In this document: in pieces, positions 49,022 to 56,850 of the stretch
Position numbering within the stretch: the stretch's first letter is position 1
Layout of the letters: each line of letters begins with the position of its first letter
Program-made: the position numbers and the translations under genes
Source of the DNA: Saprospiraceae bacterium
GTDB taxonomy: Bacteria; Bacteroidota; Bacteroidia; Chitinophagales; Saprospiraceae
DNA length: 64,000 nt
Assembly (NCBI GenBank): GCA_016720635.1
Contig: JADKKF010000016.1
Span: forward strand, 1-64,000
Reading direction: 5' to 3'
Notes under the pieces: generated by a model
Seen by the model: only the letters and a program-made list of their open reading frames with translations
Database searches by the model: none
Told to the model about the DNA's origin: nothing

Positions 49022-49363
49022 TTACTTAGAAAATCTATACACGCAGTGCCTACAACCACTGCCACAACATAGACCTCGTTGGTAGTGATAGAGCTCAGTA
49101 AAAACCATTTTTCCACCCTCCATCGTATAATGAATATTAAGTAACAAGTCTTTTGCATCCCTGGGAAATTGATACATTGCAGCCCGTTGTGTCAACGATT
49201 CAAAATGAGAAAGACAAGCATTGCAGAGACAGTCTTTGAAATTTTTTTCTAGGAAAAGGCGTGTTGTGAAACTCAGTTCAACTCCTTGGCAGCCACAAAC
49301 AGCATCCTCATTTGCAGAGCATCGGAAAGTCTCCTTACAAAATGGACAAATCTTATTTGGCAA
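49022..49363 (-). CDS. Cysteine-rich CWC / DUF5522 protein
   Basis: 113 residues: N-terminal CWC zinc-binding-like motif (CPFCKETFRC, CGCQGVEL) and a C-terminal DUF5522-like part (CCGSGCRHCVYR). Function unknown. The 3' part is duplicated at 40873-41093. Overlaps the DUF6580 gene by 11 bases, showing the original order of these two genes. Confidence 0.85.
   Translation of the reverse strand: MPNKICPFCKETFRCSANEDAVCGCQGVELSFTTRLFLEKNFKDCLCNACLSHFESLTQRAAMYQFPRDAKDLLLNIHYTMEGGKMVFTELYHYQRGLCCGSGCRHCVYRFSK
49037..49257. repeat. Right 221-bp direct repeat flanking the cyclase island
   Basis: Partner of 40873-41093 (same orientation, about 12 mismatches). It lies within the intact CWC/DUF5522 gene, so the gene has been kept whole on this side of the island. 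Confidence 0.85.
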
Positions 49364-49927
49364 AGATCTGACTGGCTTTAGCCGTGATGCTCAGTTTTGA
49401 AGTCCACAAGGCGTAAGCTCCAAAAAACAAAACACTAAATATCATATCCCCCAATATGGTGGTTTTGATGAATGGAATCCCCGCAGCCATACAGGTCATA
49501 AGTCCTGCTACGTCCTTGGTATAGGTACTGGACATTGCGAATACACCGAAATTTGACACTAGGAAAAATATCAAGGATGAACCCAATGCGCCTACTATTA
49601 CATTTTGGACTTTTACGTTTTTCAAGATGCTTGCACCCCAAAATACGATGATGGCATAAGCTAGATATTGCCAATAAAATCCATCATAAAACCACTGAAA
49701 GCCTTGAGCTGATTTGTACAAAGTATTGTTTAAAACCAGGTCGCTCATAAAGGTAGCCAGTATGGAACCGCTACCGCTAGACCTCGATTCAGGAAATAAG
49801 CACCTCCGAACAAAGCAACCGCTCCAAGTGGTGAAAAATTCAATTCGTGGGGAATAATTCTCGTCAATGTAGCTATGATAATCAACGCTACCGCACCCCA
49901 AACTCCTAGATATATCTTTTGTTTCAT
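49353..49927 (-). pseudogene. DUF6580 membrane protein, single frameshift
   Basis: Two overlapping frames make one DUF6580 protein of about 191 residues: the N-terminal frame from Met at 49927 (MKQKIYLGV ... NFSPLGAVALFGGAYFLN), then ILATFMSDLVLN ... SNFGVFAMS ... AAGIPFIKTTILGD. One base is missing near 49764-49767: VPI LATF is restored by adding a C to the CC. Several membrane helices are visible; the family resembles small-molecule (ECF-like) transporters. Probably intact in the organism if the indel is an assembly error. Confidence 0.75.
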
Positions 49928-50061
49928 AATAGTATTCAACGTTTTCAGTCGGACAAAGTTAAACATATTTGGACTCAAGTACCAACAAAATTCTCATTTG
50001 CGGCAATTATTTTTTATCTAAATTTCCATTTTATGGCGATATTGTGGCTTATTTTAAACGA

Positions 50062-50649
50062 ATGGAAGAATCATCCAAATCTTATTTTGTCCACGAATCC
50101 AGCTACGTGGACGAGCCTTGTACCATCGGCGAAGGCGTCAAAATCTGGCATTTCAGTCATATCATGGCGAATTGTGTTATCGGGGATCGGTGCAATATAG
50201 GTCAAAACGTCGTAATCTCACCCCAAGTAGTCCTGGGTCAGAACGTAAAGATCCAAAACAACGTCTCGATATATACGGGCGTCATCTGCGAAGACGACGT
50301 ATTCCTGGGGCCATCTATGGTATTCACCAATGTGGTCAATCCTCGCTCAGCCGTCAATCGCAAATCAGAATACCTAAAGACAGTAGTCGGAAAAGGTGCC
50401 AGTATCGGAGCCAATGCGACCATCGTTTGTGGCAATGATATCGGGCAGTACGCCTTTATAGGTGCTGGGGCAGTTGTGACCAAAAGCGTCCCTGCATATG
50501 CTCTCATGATGGGCAATCCCGCCAAACAGACTGGATGGATGAGCGAACATGGCTATAAGTTGACTTTTGATACCGAAGGCTTGGCCTTCTGCCCTGAGTC
50601 CAATCAGCTATATAAATTGTCCAACAATACAGTTTCTAGGATAAAATAA
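50062..50649 (+). CDS. Left-handed beta-helix (hexapeptide) acyltransferase, WbpD-like
   Basis: 195 residues from Met at 50062 (MEESSKSYFVHESSYVD); the open frame upstream to 49969 lacks family likeness. Hexapeptide repeats (IGEGVKIWHFSHI, IGDRCNIGQNVVI, LGQNVKIQNNVSI, IGANATIVCGNDIGQYAFIGAGAVVTKSVP) and the ending MMGNPAKQTGWMSEHG are typical of UDP-3-amino-sugar uronate N-acetyltransferases of the WbpD type, used in surface polysaccharide synthesis. The precise sugar is inferred. Confidence 0.88.
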   Translation: MEESSKSYFVHESSYVDEPCTIGEGVKIWHFSHIMANCVIGDRCNIGQNVVISPQVVLGQNVKIQNNVSIYTGVICEDDVFLGPSMVFTNVVNPRSAVNRKSEYLKTVVGKGASIGANATIVCGNDIGQYAFIGAGAVVTKSVPAYALMMGNPAKQTGWMSEHGYKLTFDTEGLAFCPESNQLYKLSNNTVSRIK

Positions 50650-50679
50650 AAAAGGTCCTCTGCCATCAGCAAAGAACCT
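50648..50679 (-). terminator. Terminator downstream of tRNA-Leu
   Basis: Minus-strand hairpin AGGTTCTTTGC / GCAGAGGACCT (11-bp stem with G-U pairs) followed by six T. It starts 8 bases beyond the tRNA 3' end. Confidence 0.8.
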
Positions 50680-50686
50680 CTAGGTG

Positions 50687-50770
50687 TACCCACGACTGGA
50701 TTCGAACCAGCACAGGCTTTCGCCCACTACCCCCTCAAAGTAGCATGTCTACCAATTTCACCACGTGGGT
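50687..50770 (-). tRNA. tRNA-Leu (anticodon GAG)
   Basis: 84-nt class II tRNA. Acceptor ACCCACG pairs with CGTGGGT, with A as discriminator; no encoded CCA. The anticodon arm is CTACT-TTGAGGG-GGTAG with GAG at positions 34-36. A long variable arm (TGGGCGAAAGCCTG) and T-arm (CTGGTTCGAATCCAG) are clear. Confidence 0.95.
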
Positions 50771-50840
50771 ATCTTGTGGACTGCAAATATAAGGCAAAAT
50801 TCCTACCCAAACTAAATCATTGGGCAAAATTTATCCAGAT

Positions 50841-51362
50841 TTACACCCCTAATTTTTGCCCCGACAACTTGATATTGGCAAATTTCAAGTTTTTTAATTC
50901 TATCGATTTCCCTTTAGATAAAAACGAACCTATCCTCCCATTTACCTCAAAACTGATCGTATTGGACTTCGGTTCGTACACTACTTGGCTTATCATACCC
51001 GTATATGGATTGCCACCCATGCCATAGGATATTTGGCTATTATTGCTTGTTGGCGTATTTATCATCAGTGTTACGCGGCCATGAGCGTCTATGGGAATAT
51101 TTTGTTTGGTTTTCAAGCACCTAAGATCGCGAATGTAAAGACTCAGTTCTGTACCATTTTTATCAACCGTCGAGATGGTCATCGTCTGTGATTGTGCACT
51201 GGTAGTCGATTTGCGCATAGCTGCGGACACGTTGGACGAGATGGAACCAGTATATTCTTGCCCCACAAAAGGCTTCGTGCCGAGCGTTCCCTCTATTCGA
51301 CCCTCCAAAGCACCCGTTTGCCACAAAGAAGCCAGCATCACCATTAGGGTCAAAAATTTCAT
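50841..51362 (-). CDS. Exported protein of unknown function
   Basis: 173 residues with signal peptide (MKFLTLMVMLASLWQTGA). The mature part is beta-rich (GRIEGTLGTKPFVGQEYTGS, ISFEVNGRIGSFLSKGKSIEL) without a recognised domain. Located upstream of tRNA-Leu on the same strand. Confidence 0.65.
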   Translation of the reverse strand: MKFLTLMVMLASLWQTGALEGRIEGTLGTKPFVGQEYTGSISSNVSAAMRKSTTSAQSQTMTISTVDKNGTELSLYIRDLRCLKTKQNIPIDAHGRVTLMINTPTSNNSQISYGMGGNPYTGMISQVVYEPKSNTISFEVNGRIGSFLSKGKSIELKNLKFANIKLSGQKLGV

Positions 51363-51445
51363 ATTTTTATTTTTTTAAGAGCGCAAAGGTAATTTATTCT
51401 TGAATTACATCGGATATATTGAGGGAAAAGTGGTGATATTTTTTA

Positions 51446-51567
51446 GGGCGCATCCTCACGCTGTGAGGACTGGGCCATGCATGGCTTCGGTCTCGACACC
51501 CAAGTCGTCGAGACGCCCTTCTTTCCATCGAAGCTGGATATCAGGGCCCATTACTGTCCCTTGCGCT
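51446..51567. repeat. Intergenic hairpin element 5 (degenerate)
   Basis: GGGCGCATCCTCACGCTGTG ... GTCCCTTGCGCT with inner palindromes (CCTCAC/GTGAGG; GTCTCGAC/GTCGAGAC). Same orientation as elements 3 and 6 but more diverged. Confidence 0.6.
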
Positions 51568-51605
51568 CTATGTAGGGGTAGTGTGGGGGATAAATATGTG
51601 GATAT

Positions 51606-51857
51606 TTATTCAATAGTACTAGAATCCCAATGGAAATCTAACAATTCTTTTGGATGTATATCCAGTGCTTTTGCTATACTTAATAGTTGGCTTAAACTCG
51701 TATTAATGCATGCCCTTTCGATCCTGCTGATTTGACTTATCTCAACATCAGCCCTCATAGCAAGAGCTTCTTGTGAAACCCCAAGTTTTTTTCTTAAAGA
51801 CTGAAGGTGTTTTCCAAAAGCCTCTATACCATTTTTATTTTTGCGATGCTTGGGCAT
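51606..51857 (-). CDS. XRE-family helix-turn-helix regulator
   Basis: 83 residues, essentially a single HTH_3 domain (about 12-70): LRKKLGVSQEALAMRADVEISQISRIERA. Such short XRE proteins are usually dimeric repressors binding palindromes. It is divergent from an exported-protein gene, and a 22-bp palindrome lies between them. Confidence 0.9.
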   Translation of the reverse strand: MPKHRKNKNGIEAFGKHLQSLRKKLGVSQEALAMRADVEISQISRIERACINTSLSQLLSIAKALDIHPKELLDFHWDSSTIE

Positions 51858-51888
51858 GACCGCAAAATATATTGTAATACAAAAAAAT

Positions 51889-51910
51889 ATATAAGCATAT
51901 ATGCTTATAT
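51889..51910. promoter_or_regulatory. Palindromic operator candidate 1
   Basis: A perfect 22-bp palindrome with core ATAAGCATATATGCTTAT between the divergent XRE gene and the exported-protein gene. It lies 13 bases before the -7 box at 51924, over the expected -33 region. It shares GCATATATGC with operator candidate 2. Confidence 0.6.
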
Positions 51911-51923
51911 TAATTAATATATC

Positions 51924-51931
51924 TATATTTG
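51924..51931 (+). promoter_or_regulatory. -7 promoter box of the 51963 gene
   Basis: TATATTTG, an exact TAnnTTTG match, 31 bases before the ATG and just downstream of operator candidate 1. Confidence 0.5.
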
Positions 51932-51962
51932 TTATGCGTAAGCAATTTAAAATAAGAAAACT

Positions 51963-52859
51963 ATGTATTGCAGAATCTATATTCGAACATTTTTAAAATG
52001 TTTTAGACTACTTTTCTTTATCTATTTATATTTAACTTCTATTGGAGTAATTTATTCGCAGCAATTTGTTTTTGCTAGAGATACATTTGCCTCGAAACTT
52101 GATTCCATCATGATTGAAGGAATTCTGCAATCCAAAAATTTCACAGATATTCAAGCTGGAGCTGGTAAATCAGGGAGTGGTGCAAACTCTGAACTTGCCA
52201 TGACATTGAGAAGATTTACTATTTTGATAGATGATGAAGAACAAACAGATTCTATTGTAGGCTTAAAAGGCAGGAAATATCCCGACAAACCATATCTCCA
52301 ACAGCGAAGTGTTGGAGCGAGTATTATGAATAGAGTTGCCGTAACGTTGGATAGTGCTAGAAATAATGTGGCGGCCTACCTTTTCTCACTAGATCCCTCG
52401 CCAGTAACCTTTCGATTAGATTATGATATGTTTCTTGATAAAGGGAAATGGAGGAGTAATTTTGCTTATAAAGGACCACTGTTAAAAACTCGTACAGTTT
52501 TTGATATAAGGAGTGTACCATTTCAACCCACTAAAGGAGTCACGAAAATTGGATATTCATTCCATTTACTATTTGGTCTCCAATCATTATTCAGGAGCCA
52601 AGAAGTCTCTAGACCTGGACAGAAAGACATTGGTATATTTTATTGCGAACCCTATATCTGTACCATGCTACTCAATAAAAATTTAAAAAATACATTTTTC
52701 AGCACTACAGCGAGTAGATTTTCCTATGGCTTTGCACTCAAGATTGGTTATTTGTCTCTGAAAAATAATTCAAGAGATGTTAACTTTTATATTTATTATA
52801 GTCCCTTGGAATCAGAAGCCAATAAATTCAATATGGGAATAAATATTAAATCAATTTGA
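51963..52859 (+). CDS. Exported protein of unknown function
   Basis: 298 residues with an N-terminal hydrophobic segment (about 10-32; LLFFIYLYLTSIGVIYSQQ). Contains a Gly/Ser-rich stretch (GAGKSGSGANSE) and later aromatic, barrel-like strands. No family recognised. It faces the XRE gene across a shared regulatory region, so it is probably under its control. Confidence 0.6.
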   Translation: MYCRIYIRTFLKCFRLLFFIYLYLTSIGVIYSQQFVFARDTFASKLDSIMIEGILQSKNFTDIQAGAGKSGSGANSELAMTLRRFTILIDDEEQTDSIVGLKGRKYPDKPYLQQRSVGASIMNRVAVTLDSARNNVAAYLFSLDPSPVTFRLDYDMFLDKGKWRSNFAYKGPLLKTRTVFDIRSVPFQPTKGVTKIGYSFHLLFGLQSLFRSQEVSRPGQKDIGIFYCEPYICTMLLNKNLKNTFFSTTASRFSYGFALKIGYLSLKNNSRDVNFYIYYSPLESEANKFNMGINIKSI

Positions 52860-52923
52860 AAAGCATATAAATGACAGATAATAAATTAAATATACATAAA
52901 AATAATAAATATATATAAATAAA

Positions 52924-52941
52924 ATAGGCATATATGCCTAT
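52924..52941. promoter_or_regulatory. Palindromic operator candidate 2
   Basis: Perfect 18-bp palindrome ATAGGCATATATGCCTAT, sharing the GCATATATGC core with the site at 51889-51910. Downstream, TATATTTA (52960-52967) and TACATTCG (52966-52973) are near-consensus -7 boxes, so the palindrome would cover the -33 region of the Cys-rich operon promoter. Confidence 0.55.
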
Positions 52942-52979
52942 AAATTAAATATTTTTATATATATTTACATTCGTAATAT

Positions 52980-53157
52980 GATCATATTTAAGTGACGCAT
53001 TCTCACTTCTTGTAAGACCTATAGAGACTAGTAACGACCTGACTCTCTCTTCACCAATTCAGATGCAAAGGCCTTACGCTCGAACAGCCTTCAAAATAGT
53101 AGAGCCCCGTACGCCGAAAAGGGACTAGAGTAGGCAAATTATTTTAATTTTTATTTT
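52980..53157 (+). other. Long, possibly structured 5' leader of the Cys-rich operon
   Basis: About 170 bases between the presumed promoter and the ATG, noticeably richer in GC than the surrounding DNA. Possible helices: AAGGC/GCCTT (around 53067-53095), AGTGA/TCACT near 52993, and CCTA..CTAG pairing with CTAG..TAGG across 53019-53135. It matches no riboswitch class I know. Confidence 0.3.
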
Positions 53158-53619
53158 ATGAAAAAGATTTTGATGATGAGCGTTCTTATGCTAAGTAGTA
53201 TGTTAATAAGAGCTCAAGACTATTTTTTTAAAACAACTGATGGAACAGTAATAAAAGTTGCAGTAACTAAACAAAATGAGAAATATCAATTTTCTAAGGT
53301 ATCGTTAGGTGCAAATTCGGAATTTAAAACTACGACATTTGTTGATTTAACTAATTTAGAAATTCTTGATGGTGCTAATGTGGATTATTCGAAAACTAAT
53401 ATTTATTTTGTCCCGCTAGAAGATGTAAATTCTAGATACCTATTAACAAAAGCTCCTGAGGCAACTTGCGAATGTAGATCTGGTGGAGAATGCAATTGGG
53501 AAAAGTATTTAAATACCTATACCTGTTACTCGTCAACTCATAGCCCCTGTAAGTGTTGTGCTGCAACAGTAATAATAAACAGTTTTAAATCTACGGGTGG
53601 ATTTTTTATAATTGATTAA
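53158..53619 (+). CDS. Small exported Cys-rich protein, paralogue A
   Basis: 153 residues with signal peptide (MKKILMMSVLMLSSMLIRAQ). The last 50 residues hold seven Cys in the order C-x-C, C, T-C-Y, C-x-C-C (ATCECRSGGEC, YTCYSS, PCKCCAAT). The same order and the same FKT.TF block occur in the next gene. Unknown family. Likely secreted and disulfide-bonded or metal-binding. Confidence 0.7.
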   Translation: MKKILMMSVLMLSSMLIRAQDYFFKTTDGTVIKVAVTKQNEKYQFSKVSLGANSEFKTTTFVDLTNLEILDGANVDYSKTNIYFVPLEDVNSRYLLTKAPEATCECRSGGECNWEKYLNTYTCYSSTHSPCKCCAATVIINSFKSTGGFFIID

Positions 53620-53633
53620 TTAAAGAATTTAAT

Positions 53634-54137
53634 ATGAAAAAGATTTTTTTATTTTGTATAATGATGCTATTCACTTTATTAAAAAATTATGGGCAGACTA
53701 TCGATTTTCAATTAAAATCTGGAAATTTAATACAATTGACCCTTGAAAATAAAGGAAATGGAAAATATTTGATTTCAAAGTTTATCAAATCATCCAATAA
53801 TATATTTAAAACTGATGATTTTTGGAATTTTAGTAAAGTTGATTTAAAAAGTAATAAAATTGGATTGGATCCAAATAAGAATTATTGGTTCATTGATGTT
53901 GAAAATTTTGCAAATTCTATTAATTTAGGAAGAACAAAGAGTACAGTAACTGTAGATTGTTTTTGTAAGACTGCTGGTAATGGAGATGGGTGTGCTGTGA
54001 CAACACCCGATCTTGATGGTCAAGTAACATGTTATAATGCTGGAAGTTGTTGTTGTACAATGAGGCTAATTGTAGGTGAAAAAATCTACGAAGGTGGTTT
54101 TGTTTTACTTGAAGCTGATGAAATTATTTTCAATTAA
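53634..54137 (+). CDS. Small exported Cys-rich protein, paralogue B
   Basis: 167 residues with signal peptide (MKKIFLFCIMMLFTLLKNYG). The C-terminal region has seven Cys (VDCFCKTAG, DGCAV, VTCYNAGSCCCT) aligning with the pattern of paralogue A, plus the shared IFKTDDF and GGF segments. It lies 14 bases after paralogue A, in one transcript with it and the TlpA-like gene. Confidence 0.7.
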   Translation: MKKIFLFCIMMLFTLLKNYGQTIDFQLKSGNLIQLTLENKGNGKYLISKFIKSSNNIFKTDDFWNFSKVDLKSNKIGLDPNKNYWFIDVENFANSINLGRTKSTVTVDCFCKTAGNGDGCAVTTPDLDGQVTCYNAGSCCCTMRLIVGEKIYEGGFVLLEADEIIFN

Positions 54138-54193
54138 TTTATTAAATTTGGGGGTAAATTTATTTATCCCCAAATATTAAATTTTAATTTATT

Positions 54194-55393
54194 ATGAATA
54201 ATATTAAAATATATTTAATTCGTTGGCCCTTATTAGTAATAATGTTTATAAACTCCGTAGGCGCACAGCAGGTCGATCCCAAGACTCAATTTTTTAATTC
54301 CATCAAGGAGAAACTTACGAGACTTACTAAATTTGAATACAGTGAGAAGCGTTGGTCTAAAGCACTTATGAGCAGTGATACAAGCACTTATACAGGTAAA
54401 ATAATAGTTTTTGATGATATGCCGAAACAGCAGACATATCGAAATTACTGGGTATTAGACGACCGTAATCAACTTATATATGGCATTGAGGACGATTTGA
54501 TTTATTACATCATTGATGATTCCAACGAATTGGGTACGCGTAAAGTCGAAGGCAATGATCCATTCCAAGCCTTGAGAGGAAATATTCGATCTGCTTATTA
54601 TAATAAAATTTACCTATCGCTTGAGATAGATAGCACCTTATCGAATTTAGAAGATTATCAATATCAGAAATTGTACAGTGGGCATAAATTGAGTAAGAAT
54701 GATACTAGTTCAGTTATGGGTACTCCATTGACATATGAAAAAATAATGATTTTTGATGAGGACCTAAATTTAGCAGCAAAAGTTGACAAATACATCATGG
54801 AGGGTGATGCTCAATTTGATAGTACCATTTTTACAATTCCTCAAAAGGTTAGCAAGCCTTTTCCATACGATGACTATTCCTCCGAGAATATGTTGAAAAA
54901 GCATCCACTGAAACAATTTAAATCAACCCCTGCGGAAGACCGTTATGCTGAATTAAAAAAAATAGTAGGCACTACAATGGACCCTATTAGGGGAATTAGT
55001 AATTTGAAAACTAAAATTGCTACAGATAGTCTGGCTTCAAGATATTTGTTGATTGATTTTTGGTATAAGTCCTGTTTTCCCTGCATGAAAGCAGCTCCAG
55101 TTTTAGAAAAAATAAAGAAAAGATATACGTCCAAAGAATTATTTATTTTAGGCATAAATACAGTAGACCCTCCAAGTACTTCTTTGAATAAATTTATTAA
55201 AAATAAAAAGATAACCTATCACACAATATTTGATTTGGAAAAAAAATGGGCGAATAAAATGGAAGTTAAGTCTTATCCCACATTTTTTATCTTAGATACA
55301 AAAACACATAAAGTTGAGCATATATTTATTGGCTATTCCGACAGTTTGGAAAATGAACTCGTCCAAAAATTGGATGAATTATTGAAGAATTAA
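54194..55393 (+). CDS. Exported TlpA-like thioredoxin-domain protein
   Basis: 399 residues: signal peptide (to about 25), an N-terminal domain of about 240 residues without assignment, and a C-terminal thioredoxin-like fold (about 265-395) with active site FWYKSCFPCMKAAP (CFPC) and the cis-Pro segment KSYPTFFIL. TlpA-type proteins reduce or exchange disulfides in the periplasm. Its position 56 bases behind the two Cys-rich proteins makes them plausible substrates. Confidence 0.85.
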   Translation: MNNIKIYLIRWPLLVIMFINSVGAQQVDPKTQFFNSIKEKLTRLTKFEYSEKRWSKALMSSDTSTYTGKIIVFDDMPKQQTYRNYWVLDDRNQLIYGIEDDLIYYIIDDSNELGTRKVEGNDPFQALRGNIRSAYYNKIYLSLEIDSTLSNLEDYQYQKLYSGHKLSKNDTSSVMGTPLTYEKIMIFDEDLNLAAKVDKYIMEGDAQFDSTIFTIPQKVSKPFPYDDYSSENMLKKHPLKQFKSTPAEDRYAELKKIVGTTMDPIRGISNLKTKIATDSLASRYLLIDFWYKSCFPCMKAAPVLEKIKKRYTSKELFILGINTVDPPSTSLNKFIKNKKITYHTIFDLEKKWANKMEVKSYPTFFILDTKTHKVEHIFIGYSDSLENELVQKLDELLKN

Positions 55394-55448
55394 GCAACTA
55401 AAAATTGATTTTAAGGTAAAATAAAGCATTCGATTTTTGAAAAAAAAG

Positions 55449-55607
55449 ATGAATTTTAATGTGCTTGCAGGCATTATAGCTACCCTTGGTGCTTTAGCCA
55501 ATACATTGCTTTATTTTTTTTGTAAAGAAGATTTTACGGCTATTCATAGCGTCTTCTTGGTTGCTTGCGTGCTCATAGCCGCCAATTCGTTTTACAAGAG
55601 AGGTTAA
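55449..55607 (+). CDS. Small membrane protein (52 aa)
   Basis: ORF of 52 residues beginning MNFNVLAGIIATLGALAN, with two hydrophobic helices (about 5-23 and 33-46) separated by a short charged loop (CKEDFTAIHS). Coding-like composition, but no family was recognised. Confidence 0.45.
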   Translation: MNFNVLAGIIATLGALANTLLYFFCKEDFTAIHSVFLVACVLIAANSFYKRG

Positions 55608-55913
55608 GGGAACAGCTTCAAACACTTTTAAGCCAGAGTCTTAACTTGGCTATTAGCACTTTTCGAGTTTTACCGATTCATGAATTTCGATATTTAGTTA
55701 AAAAATTGTGAAAATGCATTAAAGTAAACAACTCTTTGAGTATTTGCACATCTATGGCTTTAGATTGCATATTTTGGTTTTCTGATTTTCTTTTTTAGCG
55801 GTTTTCTGAATACCAATACTCTAAATGGGCGACATTAGGAAATCCGAACTCTGAATTAATGCAAAAGAGCAAATTAATTAATAGTGCAGTTTTTTATTTA
55901 AATTCAATTTAAC
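55608..55913. other. Intergenic region, nothing recognised
   Basis: AT-rich spacer before the lipoprotein gene; no ORF, hairpin terminator or repeat could be supported. Confidence 0.45.
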
Positions 55914-56567
55914 ATGAAAAAGATTATTTATTTATTTACATGTGCATTGGTTTTAAACTCTTGTATAGTTTCGATTCCTCTACAAGCTAATTTGGATAAC
56001 CAAACAATGTTATTGGTTGAAAATCGAAATATCAAGGTTGATTATACTTTGGTTTCCAATCTAGTTGATGGAAATATCACTTATGTTTCAGTGTTGAAAA
56101 ATGGATATAAAACATTTGAAAATGCCAATTACCTCTATCCTTCAGAGACTGCTTTCAAAAAAATTTGGAGCTCATATTTTTTAAGCAAATACAACGCATG
56201 TTCCCAGGATTTAATGGAGGTCAAAATTACGCTGAAAGACCTTGCCCTTTGGGAAAAAGCAGCCACCTCTCAAGGTTGGACTTTTCTTACGGGCACTAGA
56301 CAGGTAAATTTGGATGCAGTTGCAACCATCTATGCCACAGTCACTTATCATGGAAATACCTATGAGCAAAAATTTGAAGTTGCAGCCTCTGACTACAACG
56401 AATCTCAACGAGTGCAATATGGCGACTATTACTATACTGTAAATTTGACTAACCCTACCCAACAAAAATCAAAGCTATTGGAAGCTTGTTTGAACAAATC
56501 AATAATTCATTTTGAAAATTTTGTTCGAACCATTTTGCTCACGCATATTGAAAATGCAAAATCATAG
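55914..56567 (+). CDS. Putative lipoprotein of unknown function
   Basis: 217 residues with a lipoprotein signal (MKKIIYLFTCALVLNSC, lipobox LNSC). The mature part is mixed alpha/beta with many Tyr and Asn. No family recognised. Confidence 0.65.
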   Translation: MKKIIYLFTCALVLNSCIVSIPLQANLDNQTMLLVENRNIKVDYTLVSNLVDGNITYVSVLKNGYKTFENANYLYPSETAFKKIWSSYFLSKYNACSQDLMEVKITLKDLALWEKAATSQGWTFLTGTRQVNLDAVATIYATVTYHGNTYEQKFEVAASDYNESQRVQYGDYYYTVNLTNPTQQKSKLLEACLNKSIIHFENFVRTILLTHIENAKS

Positions 56568-56656
56568 GATAATCACATAATTTAGAATTAAATAGATTCC
56601 CGAATTAAAGCGATTATTCAACCTTAAGAATTAATTGATTAAGATTTAGATTATTT

Positions 56657-56747
56657 GGGCGCGTGCTTCGCACCGTTCTGTCCGTGGGTTCGCTTTGCTC
56701 CGTCACTCTGTGACCCACCTTCGGTGGCCACTACCATCACTCGCGCG
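56657..56747. repeat. Intergenic hairpin element 6
   Basis: GGGCGCGTGCTTCGCACCG ... ATCACTCGCGCG with inner palindromes (GTGCTTCGCAC; GTCAC/GTGAC; CCACCTTCGGTGG). Same orientation as elements 3 and 5; shorter. Confidence 0.7.
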
Positions 56748-56838
56748 GCTGGGAATATGCTTATAAATTCTCTGTTTCCCCATATCCATACTAGTAGAAT
56801 TGTGTAGCAAATTGTACCGTATATTGCAAAAAATTCGA

Positions 56839-56846
56839 TATATTTG
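56839..56846 (+). promoter_or_regulatory. -7 box immediately before Rpn copy 1
   Basis: TATATTTG, exact consensus, with only TTTA between it and the ATG at 56851. Transcription should start at or within a few bases of the ATG, implying a leaderless message. Confidence 0.5.
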
Positions 56847-56850
56847 TTTA

